Below are positions 24,915 to 36,900 of a stretch of DNA of 64,000 bases, in pieces. Positions within the stretch are counted from its first letter, which is position 1, and the number at the start of each line of letters is the position of its first letter. The DNA is from Sciurus carolinensis (Eukaryota > Chordata > Mammalia > Rodentia > Sciuridae): assembly GCF_902686445.1 (NCBI RefSeq), contig NC_062219.1, forward strand, positions 48,945,056-49,009,055, written 5' to 3'. The position numbers and the translations under genes were made by a program. The notes beneath the pieces are model-generated. The model saw only the letters and a list, made by a program, of their open reading frames with translations. It searched no databases and was not told the DNA's origin.

Positions 24915-25095
24915 AAAGATTTAAGTTTTTGATTGATTCATTTATATTGTTTGACATTGGGAAAATTGGTAAAATTCCTTAGTCTTTTTTTTAACATCCA
25001 TTAATTGGGCTTAATAATAACCACCACTCAATTTCATTATGATAATATAAGTATTGTAGACTGTAAAACACTAAAATGTAGGTAATTATTGTATC
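24915..25095 (+). repeat. MIR SINE, diverged
   Basis: 'gacattgggaaaattggt' followed by 'cttagtct', 'gggcttaataataacc' and 'attgtagactgtaaaacact' follows MIR order at low identity. Confidence 0.5.
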
Positions 25096-26159
25096 TGGTT
25101 AAAGTATGAATCTTCTTGCAATGAAGCCAGATGGCCATAGCTGTCCCAGATGTAGCATTATGGAAAACCATAATTGAAAAGGAAGAAAATATTGGTTCCT
25201 TCAATCATTTTTTGTGTTGTTTTAGGTGGTGAATAAATTAGATTCATTTTGTAAGCCTTATTTGCTTCTGTTTTATATTTTGAGGAAAATGACAGACAAG
25301 TTAATTTTATCTTCAAATAATATATAGACTCTAGTATTTCTTTGTTCTCAAATTCTAGATTGGTAATAAAAATCTAGCCATTTATTTGAGATATCTCTAT
25401 AAAAAATGCTCACAGGATAAGGCAGCTTGCCTACTTGGTTTCCAAATCATGGATTGAGATATATTTTTACCCACTATGTTTATAATGTTTTATAAAAACT
25501 GCAAATACTGCATGTTTACTCTTCTAGCACCAGAGTTCCTTTTGCTATATCAAGACGTATTTTGGGTTCCAGTGACATAAAACAATTGATTTGCTTTCAA
25601 GTTCTATTTAGTACATACAGGTGCAGAAGAGAGAGCTGGATAATTAAGATCAGAATTGTAAAACTAAGGATCCAGACGCTTTTCAATCCAAACTGTTCCT
25701 TGTAGGGGTAAGAGACCTAAGGTCTGGTGATCCAAACTGATAGATGTTAAGTCACATATTTGGTTAATAGTGGAGTCAGGCAAGCCTTAGTTCTATTCCT
25801 GGGACTCCTCATAGTCTTCATATGCATATTTAGTGTCCTTAGTTGCGAATTTCTTCTACTATGAAATTTATATTTCCTAGCTGTCATGAGTTTCTATGAC
25901 ACCTTCAGGCTTGTTTTTAAAGTACTCTTCAATTATTGGTATTTTTCAGTCTCACATGACTTCTCTAATTTGATAAATGATACTTGTTGTGGGGCTTCTG
26001 TTAAGGTATAGGCTAAGCTTTCCACTGTGATGAAAGAAACAAACAATGAAGACTTCAAAATAGTGATGCAGTATAGACAAACAGACAGCCTATATCTGAT
26101 ATAATATTGGATAAATTTTTTTAAAAATAAAATACTACAGATCGAAAGCTTTGCCATCT
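25096..26159. other. Non-coding, nothing recognised
   Basis: No gene or nameable repeat. The 74-codon minus-strand frame at 25933-26157 has no recognisable product. Confidence 0.5.
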
Positions 26160-26511
26160 TAAAATTTGTACATTGAAATCTTTACTTCCAATATGATGGC
26201 ATCAGAAGGAGGAGACTTTTAAGATCACCAGGGCAGGATCCCCAAGTATGAGATTAGGCTTTTGTAAAAGACAATAGAGTTGCCTCTCTCTCTCTCTCTC
26301 TCCATCCCCCTTTCCTCCTCTCTTCCATCTTCTATCTAAGGATATGGGGAGAAGATGGAGAATCAGTGATTGGGTTCTCACCAAACAGTAGTTCTTGCTT
26401 ATACCATTATATTGAACTTCTTGCCTCCAAAAATGTGAAAAATAAATTTCTATTATTTAAGCCACATGGTCTATGCTAATTTTATTATAGAGCCGAACTG
26501 ACTAAAACAAA
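26160..26511 (+). repeat. MLT1-type MaLR LTR, solitary
   Basis: MLT1 landmarks in order: 'attgaaatctttacttccaa', 'atgatggcatcagaagga', a (CT)n expansion at 26283-26302, 'gggttctcaccaaacag', 'aaatgtgaaaaataaatttc' with the LTR polyadenylation signal, and the end 'gccgaactgactaaaaca'. Confidence 0.8.
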
Positions 26512-26704
26512 GAATAACAGTTAGAGAAGACACAAAACAAACTCTGGATATTCCACATACCCAGAATAAATCCCATGTTCTCAGTAACTATAACCAACTT
26601 CCCAAATTGATTATGAGGTGGTTCTAATTAAACTTCTTCTGTTTTCAAGATGAATATTAAAATCAAAGAGAAGAAGAAATACTAGACTAACTAGCTCTGG
26701 GTCT

Positions 26705-27000
26705 TATCCTTCTTTTTTTTTTAAAATTTTGCTCAGGGTTTATCCATTGTGTTTATCTTTTTAATGAATCAACTATTATGTGAAGATATACTCATTAGAA
26801 TTTACATTGATCCTTTGCATTTTTTCTCTAATTAATTTTGTTTCTGATCTTAATTATTTTGTTTCCTCTATTGGCTTTGGAATTGGTTTGTTCTTATATT
26901 TCTAGGGCCTAATATGTATCAGTAGTTTATTTATTTGGGGTCTTTATGACTTCTTTTATATAGGCACTCATAACTATAAACTTTCCTCTTAGACTATTTT
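26705..27000 (-). repeat. Ancient L1 ORF2 fragment
   Basis: 'ttgctcagggtttatccatt' to 'cataactataaactttcctc' follows, in reverse orientation, the linker between the endonuclease and reverse transcriptase of mammalian L1 ORF2. Diverged, with no open frame. Confidence 0.72.
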
Positions 27001-27039
27001 CTGCTTACTATTAGATAATTGTAGCCTTGATTACTCAAT

Positions 27040-27135
27040 CAATTTAACAAAAAATGATAGCTATCACCTATTATGTGCTAAACATTTACCCAAATCTGTA
27101 TTAAGTCCTATTTTAGGAAACTCAGAGTATATAGG
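27040..27135 (-). repeat. Possible MIR fragment
   Basis: 'cacctattatgtgctaaaca' resembles the reversed MIR 3' region. Short and weak. Confidence 0.35.
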
Positions 27136-27254
27136 AAAAGATGTAAATATAACTAACAAACTTACAAGTATTATAGAGGTACAAAGTCTGGAATGCAAAC
27201 TAAAATATCATGGAAGGATATACAGAGGAAGAATTCAGAGTTTTGCAACACTGG

Positions 27255-27400
27255 ATGAGTGTATACTCTGGGGTCAAACAGATTTTAATTGAATCCCCAT
27301 TCTATTTTTAATTGTGTGACCTAGGACAAATTTACCTTTTCTAGGTTTTTACTTCTTCCTCTCTAAAATGAGTATTGTTAGGCTAGATGCAAATTCTAAG
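27255..27400 (+). repeat. MIR SINE
   Basis: 'actctggggtcaaacagatt', 'aattgtgtgacctaggacaa' and 'tctctaaaatgagtattgtt' are MIR box A-proximal, core and downstream motifs in the right order. Confidence 0.82.
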
Positions 27401-27418
27401 CTGAAACATGGAATATAA

Positions 27419-27446
27419 AAGAGAGAGAGAGAGAGAGAAAGAGAGC
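27419..27446. repeat. (GA)n microsatellite
   Basis: Short GA-repeat with one AAAG interruption. Confidence 0.9.
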
Positions 27447-28589
27447 ACATAATTTTGAAGGAGGTGAGGTCTTCATTGTCCAAATCACTCTGGCCTTGCT
27501 GAAAAGTTTAAATTTGATTCTCAATACTAAAGGAATACACCGGAAAGATATAAACCAGGAACTAACAATCTTTGATTTATTTTTGAAAAAAAAATAACAA
27601 CTCTGGCTGTGGTAGGGATTAAATTATCATGGGGGAAGAATGGAAATGTGGGTGTTGAAGATACTGAACCTACAGGAAACTGGAAATGAAGATCAGCCAG
27701 GAGGTTACTAGAAGAAACCAGGAAGCAGGACACGAGCTGACTGACAAGCAGAGTAAACAGGAAAATGTGAATTTAAGAGAGTTTCTGGAAACAAATATAA
27801 GAATAAAACAATAATTATATAAGTGGAAATACGATAGAGCAGCATGGTAGAGAACTGTGTACCTAAAGAAACCATTTCAACCTGGCATAAGCAGACTGTA
27901 TGTAGGTAGTTAAGTCACATATCTAAAATAATTTTTCAGAGAGAAAATAACACAATTTGCAGACACATAGTACCTAATATTGGGGGTATGTTATTCTCTA
28001 TCCAGATATTAAAATACAGGAATAATAATTTTAAATTAATTGTATATAAGAAGCAATACATTCAATTAAATACCCCTGGATTTCTTTGTCATAAAATGAT
28101 ATATTTTATCATTGTGAAGTGAAATCTTTAAACTCTGATCAATGATTAAACTGAAGGGTTTTAGCACATCTCCTAAAAAGATGCTTTAAAAATCAAACAC
28201 ATGGTATTACATGCCTAGCATGAAAATTCTTATAGGATAATTTTTTCTACTTCCTTAAATAACCTGTAACATTTGGTGTGATAGTTCCTAAGCATTAATG
28301 AATTATATTTTACCTGATTCTTTGGTAAACTGAGCTTATTCCTGTCCAAATAATTTATTTTCTCTGTTAGATGCATTGTAAATCTAAAGAGAAAAATGCA
28401 TTTATTGAAAATGTGAATTCTACAAATTCTGACAAAAATACTTGAGAATTAACCAGCTGTGTATATCAAGGTGGGCTGACTCCATGGTTGCCACCAATTT
28501 TTGAGCAACTCTATGACCAGACAATGTGATGCCACTAGGCATACAGCAAAAAACAAAGCTTTGGGTACTTTAAATACTAGATGATTCAT
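27447..28589. other. Non-coding, nothing recognised
   Basis: No gene or repeat identified. Confidence 0.5.
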
Positions 28590-28735
28590 TAGTCAAACAG
28601 GTACTCATTGAGTGCTTACTAGGTACCAAGAGTTGTTCTAGTTACTGTAGATTCAGCAATAAACACATTAGGTAAAAAATCTTGCCTTCATGGAACATGG
28701 GATATAGTGAGAAAAAAATTATTCAATAGAATTAA
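28590..28735. repeat. L2/MIR-type ancient repeat
   Basis: 'attgagtgcttactaggtac', 'gttactgtagattcagcaat' and 'cttgccttcatggaacatgg' follow a well-known mammalian-wide ancient repeat 3' end. I cannot separate L2 from a MIR relative by eye. Confidence 0.6.
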
Positions 28736-30182
28736 ATATTATTAAATACTCTTGCACACACTTTGAACAAATATAAATTTTATATAATTAAATTTAGTAC
28801 ATTAATTTTCAATTAATACTGGAAATTATTAATCAACCTTAACCCAAAAGTATGAATTGATGACTCTAAGCAATTTTATAGTATGCTCTTAGATTCATTA
28901 TATTATTCATTGTTGAACATGAGGATTGAGAGTGCCAATCAGATTTTTAAATTAAATTTTAGAGTAATTTTCTCACATGTGAATATCACATATACTGATT
29001 CTGTGGTTGACTTGTTGGTTATTTTGCCATGTTTTGATTCTTTTTCATAGACACATTAGAAGGTACTTCAGAATGATAAAGGACTTTAAAGTAATGCTTC
29101 AGTGAAGCTATGAAGTAAAACTTAAACACAATTCTCAAGCAGTGCTAATGAAAATTATCTTCCAAGCTCGTATTTTTCCTTAATTTCTTGGCAATTTGAA
29201 GAAAAATGCCTTAAGTGCTCCCCACTGTGCCCCAATGCAGATATGAGAATATGGCCAAATAAAATAAGTCCCCTGGACAGTAATGTACATTTCAGCAGCA
29301 TTTCATAGAGTGCTTTATAACAGTACCCAGTAGAACTGCATAACACAAACATTGAGCTGTGGAGCAATCAGCTAAAAGCCTGATTAAGCAAGTAAGGTTT
29401 AAGCAAACATTTCAAACACTCAAGATTGATCCCTGAAGTTTCTAAGAATGGGAGCTGCCTTCTTTCAACCACAAACAATAAGCCATCGGAGACAGAATCA
29501 AATCTTAAATGCAAAAGCAAGACTATCAGTATGACTGAAAAGCAAGAGTGAGGTACAATTCCATCAATCTAAACAGTACAATGCATGATTTAGAAGCTGT
29601 GCCTCTGGCAAAGAGGTAACTGGTGCTTATTAAGCACCATATGTGCACCTTAGAGCTGTCTTAAGCAAGTGAGATATGAATAGGTGCCCAGATGCACCAA
29701 GAAAGTAGGAAGTGCAGTTTCCCAGTTTCCATTGAATCAACAGTTTTGGAAAACAATGTATCCATTAAATGATTAGGTGTTTGAGACTTTGGGTAAAATA
29801 TTCTGGATAAAAGATAATAACAGAAATACCTCTCATCTTCATGACTGACAAAGGCAATACAGTTTTATTACTATTTATTCCACACAGGCATTCAGAACTG
29901 TATTTTCTCTCTCCTTTCTCTCTCTCTGCTACAAACTCAGAGAAACACAGGGAGACAGAGGTAAGAGAGTTCTGATTGATGAAATACTAGTTTTAACCTC
30001 AGAATGAGAAATGTTTATGTAATAATGCTTTCTTGGTTAATTTAAGGGTGAAAAAAATTCTTAGATATTTCTTTACTAAAAGTAGATCATAGAACATTTG
30101 TGTTTAAATATGTTCTTTAAAGAAATGTAAATGAAATTGTGAAATAAACAGATAAATACAAATGTCCATTTAAAAAAATAAT
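28736..30182. other. Non-coding, nothing recognised
   Basis: No gene or nameable repeat over about 1.4 kb. Confidence 0.5.
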
Positions 30183-30415
30183 TTCCAGATGGGCACAGAG
30201 CAATGGCACAAGCTGCCTATAATCCCTGCAACTCAAGAGGATGAGGCAGGAGAAACCCAAATTCACATCCTGACTGGGAAATTTAGTGAGACCCTGTCTA
30301 CAAAAAAATAAAATTGAAAAATTAAAAATTAAAATGGCTGAGGATGTGGCTATATGGTAGCTGAATGGTAGGGAGTCACTGGTTTCAATCCCTACTACCA
30401 ATACAAAAGTAAATA
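30183..30415 (+). mobile_element. Dimeric B1-dID SINE
   Basis: B1 half: 'gatgggcacagagcaatgg', 'ctataatccctgcaactc', 'gaggatgaggcaggag', 'agtgagaccctgtctac'. ID half: 'ggctgaggatgtggctata', then 'ggtttcaatccctactacc'. The two halves are joined by an A-rich linker at 30301-30333. The element is older than the copies at 60754 and 43086, judged by its changes. Confidence 0.85.
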
Positions 30416-30869
30416 AGGATGAAAACTTCACTTAATGTTCTTACATCTTTTATTATCTCATGAACTACTATAAAAACTGTTTTATGAAATTCCAAAATAG
30501 ATGTGATGCCTTCACTGACTACCACATTAAGTACAAAACATACTGTAAGACAAGTTAATGTTAAGTAACATAACAAATTAATATACATGTAAGTAGAAAG
30601 AGTGTTTATCTTATGTCTTTTATGTCCATTTATTGTTGCATCTTAGAGGTATAATTTTAATTATTTTGATACATATTATATGGATTAAAGTACTTGAAAT
30701 AGTTATTAAAATTGTGAATATGATAACAAAGTGGCAGGATATGACTTCTTCACAAACAAGACAATAATTACCTCAAAGGCAACATCCTAATAAATGACTC
30801 ATGACTCTACAGTATCCTCATTCCTTACCGACAGCAGAGGCATCCCAACTACAATAGCTATAATTAAAA
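30416..30869. other. Non-coding, nothing recognised
   Basis: No gene or repeat seen. Confidence 0.5.
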
Positions 30870-31085
30870 TTAAGTTTCTCATGTGCCAGACTTTTCCTGA
30901 AAGTTCTCAAGTCAAAGAATTTACATAATTCCAAAAGGAGACCCTTGAGGAAGTAGTCATTTTCTCCATTTTATAGATGACGAAGACCATGCTTTAGAGA
31001 TGTTATACAAATTGTCCAACCTCACAGTGCCAGTTAGGAAGAGTACCTGAATCAACTTCAGACCCTGTCAAAAGAACTTCTCATT
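30870..31085 (-). repeat. MIR SINE
   Basis: 'tttctccattttatagatga' followed by 'acaaattgtccaacctcaca' and 'gccagttaggaagag' is reversed MIR core and flank. Confidence 0.7.
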
Positions 31086-31775
31086 ACTCTTCATGGTACA
31101 TGTGATTTTAATATTTTTAATTATAGGATTAGCATACAGTATCTGTTTCCTTTTATAAAAAATGTCTTATCCTCTTTTTCTGGCCATTCAATAAGAAAAC
31201 TATTTAAATTTTTTTCTTTTTTGATGACTTCTTTTTCACATTTAAAATGAACTTTTCAGTTGGGGTATTTTAGGAATCATTCAAAAACCTATTCTTTATT
31301 GTCATTAAATATGTATCTGCCCCTAGAGAATATTCTGGATGAAGAAACACATAAAAGTATTTAAAACTATCCATTTTATTCTTTCTTCTTCTTGGAGTAC
31401 AATATGTGGAAGGGGGATTTCCTTGGTGTTGAAGGTAGTTATACAGCTTAAATGGACAATTATTTTTAAATAGTGAGGGTTAAAATTCTGTACAAGATGA
31501 AATTTCCAGATGGTGTAGAAAACAGGAATCCAAAGATAGGCAGGTGCCAGAAGACATCCTTAAAGTAGCTGAATCAAAACAGAATTGCTGGAAAATGGTA
31601 GTATCATCATTGATAATAAATAAAATATGTCTGACTTCATAGGGCCAATAACCTAAACAGGAAAAATAAGAATAATAATTTTAACCATCTGATGAGAATA
31701 TCTCCAATGCTCTTGACTAGGAATACTCTGCAAATATTCAAAATTACATATCAAGTACGAGAGGTTTTAAGTCTT
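31086..31775. other. Non-coding, nothing recognised
   Basis: No gene or repeat identified. Confidence 0.5.
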
Positions 31776-31788
31776 AATAAATTAGACA
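31776..31788. repeat. Left target-site duplication of plus-strand L1
   Basis: aataaattagaca, identical to 38052-38064. Confidence 0.93.
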
Positions 31789-32862
31789 GGCAATCCAAGA
31801 TGGCGGACTAGAGAGTGACTGCATCCCCAGTAGCTCCAGAACCCAGGAGTCAAGAAGGGGAGGCCTTGAGAGACTCCGACTAAAATAGAGCCACGGGTGA
31901 GTCTGCCCACTGGGTAAAGCTTGGCCCGGGTGGTAGGCCCACATAGAGGTGGCTTATCGGAGCAGGGCAGGGCAGCTAGAGTCTTCCATAGGCAGCCCTG
32001 TGCACACCGGAAGTGGGCCCCTCCCACACAGCCAGCTTCTCCAGGTTCTCAGAGCAGGTCCCCTAGTGAGAGCCTTTCTGATCAGAACAAGCTCCAAGTC
32101 CCGGAGACAAGGCGGTGTGCTCCAGTCCGCAAGCGGCTTCAGGGACCAGGACAGGGCGGCAAGAGAATTCCCCAAGCAGCCCGGCCCCCTGCGGTGGGAG
32201 GCGACTTTCAAGGCTAGCTTCTCGGAGCAGACCGCCCAGTGAGAGCCTTCCTACACGGAGCCAGCCACAAGTCCCCGAGCCAACAGAGAACTTCGATCCA
32301 CAAGCAGCCTCTGGGATCAGAGCAGGGCAGCCAGAGACTTCTCCAGGCGGCTCTGCCCCCTCTGGCCACAGGCTCTTTCCACGGGGTGATCCAAGATGGT
32401 GGACTAGAGGGTGACTGCATCCCCAGTTGCTCCAGAACCCAGGACTCAAGAAGGGGAGGCATTGAGAGACTTGACAAAAATAGAGTCACGGGGTGAGTCT
32501 CCCCCACTGGGTGAAACTTGGCCTGGGTGGCAGGCACAGATAGGGGTGGCTTATCAGAGCAGGGCAGGGCAGCTAGATTCTTCTCCAGGTAGCCTTTCAC
32601 ACTCCGGCAGGGGGCTCCTCCCACATGGCCAGCTGCACGGTGCAGGCCCCCAGTGAGAGCCTTTCCGCACAGAGCCAGCTCCAAGCTCTGGAACCAGTAG
32701 GGGGCTAGAGGCAGCTTTCTTCAGAAGCACTGCACTATCAAGTTCCTCCAAGACTTCAGGCTACAGAAGGCTGGGAGGTGATACACTGGAAATCTACCGG
32801 GACACTATAAGCCAATAGAGGAAATCTACAATATCTCAGGGTCCCACTGACAGCTGACCGAT
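31789..32862 (+). promoter_or_regulatory. 5' UTR / internal promoter of L1 with repeated units
   Basis: GC-rich. The start of the element carries 'ccaagatggcggactag' (31795-31811), and a second copy, 'ccaagatggtggactag', lies at 32391-32407, 596 bp on. The text after each copy stays similar for about 300 bp, so there is one whole unit plus a partial one. A YY1-type core (aagatggcgg, 31797-31806) lies at element positions 9-18; in human L1 a YY1 site at nearly the same place sets the transcription start. A smaller motif, 'agggcagg..cagct/cagag', recurs near 31972, 32157, 32328 and 32570. Regulation is inferred from this resemblance. Confidence 0.82.
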
Positions 32863-33907
32863 ATGAGAAAACAAGGGAAGAAAATGTCCCAAACAAACCT
32901 AGATACTACATCAATAAAACTCAATGACAACACAGCAGAAGAAATGTCAGAAAGGGAGTTCAGAATGTACATAATTAAAACAATCAGGGGAGCAAATGAG
33001 GAGATGAAAGAGCAAATTCAGGCATTGAAGGAGGAGATGAAAGAGCAAATGCTGGCTTTAAATGATCGCACCAATCAACAGTAAAAAGACCAAAAACGGG
33101 AAGCAAGAATTCATTTCAATAAAGAGTTAGAGATACTGAAAAAAAAACAAACTGAAATCCTTGAAATGAAGGAAACAATAAACCAAGTTAAAAACTCCAT
33201 AGAAAGCTTAACCAATAGGATAGAATACCTGGAAGACAGAACCTCAGACATTGAAGACAAAATATTTAATCTTGAAAACAAAGTTGGCCAAACAGAGAAG
33301 AGGGTAAGAAATCATTAACAGAATCTACAAGAATTATAGGATGTAATGAAAAGGCCAAATTTAAGAATTATTGGGATTGAGGAGGGTTAGAGAAACAAAC
33401 CAAAGGAATGAACAATGTATTCAATGAAATAATATCATAAAATTTCCCAAATCTGAAGAATGAAATGGAAAACGAAGTTCAAGAGGCTTATAGGACTCCA
33501 AATATACAAAATTACAACAGACCCACACCAAGGCACATTATTATGAAAAACCTAACATACAAAATAAAGACAGAATTTAAAAGGCCGTGAGAGAAAAGAA
33601 TCAAATTACATTCAGAGGGAACACAATAAGAATATCAGCAGATTTTTCAATCCAGACCCTAAAAGCTAGAAGGGCCTGGAACAACATTTACCAAGCCCTG
33701 AAAGAAAAAGGATGCCAACCAAGAATCTTATACCCAGCAAAACTTTCTTTCAAATTTGACGATGAAATAAGATCCTTCCATGATAAACAAAAGCTAAAGG
33801 AATTTATAAAAAGAAAGCCAGCATTACAGAACATTCTCAGCAAAATATTCCATGAGGAAGAGATGAAAAACAACAATGCAAATCAGCAACAGGAGGCGTT
33901 AGCCTAA
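32863..33907 (+). pseudogene. L1 ORF1 remnant (RNA-binding coiled-coil protein), stops and shifts
   Basis: The frame starts at 32863 (MRKQGKK) and is open to a TAA at 33082-33084, within the coiled coil. The rest of the coiled coil continues in frame through 33318 with further stops. Single-base losses move the reading frame before 33543, and the RNA-binding C-terminal domain resumes at 33587-33907 in another frame ('RRAWNNI', 'QPRILYPAKLSF'). The coiled coil has a doubled 33-bp unit (33001 and 33034) that adds eleven residues relative to the nested L1. Confidence 0.9.
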
Positions 33908-33938
33908 AGGAATAGCCAAATAAAGGAGAAACCAAATC

Positions 33939-36900
33939 ATGTCAAAAACAAATATGAGTCAAATGACTGATAATACAAATCATATCACAATAATAACCCT
34001 GAATGTTAATGGCCTGAACTCATCAATCAAAAGACATAGACTGGCAGATTGGATTAAAAAGAAAAATCCAACAATATGCTGCCTGCAAGAGACTCATCTC
34101 ATAGAAAGAGATACCCATAGACTAAAGGTGAAAGGATGGGGAAAAACATACCATGCACATGGAAACAGCAAAAAGCCGGAGTATCCATCCTCATTTCAGA
34201 TAATGTGGACTTCAAGCCAATGTTAGACAGAAGGGATAAAGAAGGACATTACATGCTGCTTAAGGGAAGCATAAATCAGCAAGACATAACAATCATAAAT
34301 ATCTATGCCCCGAACATTGGCTCATCCATGTACATCAAACAAATTCTTCTCAATTCCAGAAATCAAATAGACACAACACAATAATACTAGGCGATTTTAA
34401 CACACCTCTCTCACCACTGGATAGATCTTCCAAACAAAAATTGAACAAAGAAACCATAGATCTCAATAACACAATCAACAATTTAGACTTAACCAACATA
34501 TATAGAATATACCATCCAACAAAGAACGAATACACTTTCTTCTCAGCAGCACATTGATCCTTCTCTAAAATAGACCATATTTTATGCCACAAAGCTACTG
34601 TTAGCAAATACAAGAAGATAGAGATGCTACCTTGTACTCTCTCAGATCATAATGGATTGAAATTAGAAATAAATGACAGAATAAAAAACAGAAACTTCTC
34701 CAATACCTGGAGACTAAATAATACACTATTATATGATGAATGGATAACAGAAGACATCAGGAGGGAAATAAAAAATTCTTAGAAGTAAACGAGAACAAAG
34801 ACACATCATATCAAAATCTCTGGGACACTATGAAAGCAGTACTTAGAGGAAGATTTATTTCATGGGGTGCATTCAAAAAAAGAAGTAGAAATCAACAAAT
34901 AAACGAGTTAACACTACAGCTCAAAGCACTAGAAAAAGAAGAGCAGACCAATACCAAAAGTAGTAGAAGACAGGAAATAGTTAAAATCAGAGCCGAAATC
35001 AACGAAATCGAAACAAAAGAAACAATCGGAAAAATTAATAAAATAAATAGTTGGTTCTTTGAAAAAATAAATAAAATTGATAAACCCTTAGCCACACTAA
35101 CAAAGAGAAAGAGGGAGAAAACTCAAATTACTAAAATTCGGAATGAACAAGGAAACATCACAACAGACACGACTGAAATACAAAACATAATTAGAAGCTA
35201 TTTTGAAAATCTATACTCCAACAAAACAGAAAACCTCGAAGACATCAACAAATGTCTAGAGACATATGAATTACCTAAACTGAATGAGGAGGACATACAC
35301 AACTTAAATAAATCAATTTCAAGCAATGAAAACAACAAAGAAAAGTCCAGGACCAGATGGGTTCTCAGCCGAGTTCTACAAAACCTTTAAAGAAGAGCTC
35401 ATTCCAATACTCCTCAAAGTATTTCATGAATAGAAAAGGAGGGAACCCTCCCAAACTCGTTCTATGAAGCCAATATCACCCTGATACCTAAACCAGACAG
35501 AGACACATCTAGGAAAGAAAATTTCAGACCAATATCCTTAATGAACATCAATGCAAAAATTCTCAACAAAATTTTAGCAAATCGCATACAAATATATATT
35601 AAAAAGATAGTGCACCACGATCAAGTGGGTTTTATCTCAGAGATGGAAGTTTGGTTCAACATTCGGAAATCAATAAATGTCATTCACCATATCAACAGAC
35701 TTGAAGTTAAGAATCACATGATTATTTCAATAGATGCAGAAAAAGCATTCAATAAAATACAGCATCCCTTCATGCTCAAAACACTAGAAAAAATTGGGGT
35801 AGTGGGAACATTCCTTAACATTATAAAGGCCATCTACGCTAAGCCCATGGCCAATATCATTCTAAATGGTGAAAAACTGAAAGCGTTCCCCCTAAAAACT
35901 GGAACAAGGCAGGGATGTCCTCTTTCACCACTTCTATTCAACATCGTCCTTGAGACTCTAGCCAGATCAATTAGACAAACCAAAGAAATTAAAGGGATAC
36001 GAATTGGAAAAGAAGAACTCAAACTATCCCTGGTCGCTGATGACATGATTATATATTTAGAGGAACCTGAAAATTCCACCAGAAAACTTTTAGAACTCAT
36101 AAGTGAATTCAGTAAAGTAGCAGGTTACAAGATCAATGCTCATAAATCCAATGCATTTTTATACATATGTGATGAATCTTCAGAAAGAGAAATTATGAAA
36201 ACTACCCATTCACAATAGCATTGAAAAAAATAACATACTTGGGAATCAATCTCACAAAAGAGGTGAAAGACCTCTACAATGAGAACTACAGAACACTAAA
36301 GAAAGAAATTAAAGAAAACCTTAGAAGATGAAAGATCTCTCGTTTTCCTGGATAGGCAGAATTAATATTTTCAAAATGGCCGTACTACCTAAAGTGCTAT
36401 ACAGATTCAATGCAATTCCAATTAAAATCCCAATGATGTACCTTGCAGAAATAGAGAAGCAATTATGAAATTCATCTGGAAGAATAAAAAACCTAGAATA
36501 TCTAAAACAATCCTCAATAGCAAGAGCGAAGCAGGGGGTATCGCAATACCAGATCTTCAACTCTACTTCAAAGCAATAGTAACAAAAATGGCATTGGTAC
36601 CAAAATAGTAACAAAAATGGTATTGGTACCAAAATAGACAGGTAGATCAATGGTACAGAATAGAGGACATGGACACAAACCCAAATAAATACAATTTTCT
36701 CATACTAGACAAAGGTTCCAACAATATGCAATGGAGAAAAGATAGCCTCTTCAACAAATGGTGCTTCGAAAACTGGAAAACCATATGCAACAGCATGAAA
36801 TTAAACCCCTATCTCTCACCCTACACAAAACTCAACTCAAAATGGATCAAGGACCTCATAATCAGACCAGAGACCCTGCATCTTATACAAGAAAATGTAG

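Noticed and set aside
31782..32751. Many overlapping GC-rich frames on both strands
   Set aside because: They fall in the repeated 5' UTR of the plus-strand L1, which is non-coding; none has a recognisable product.
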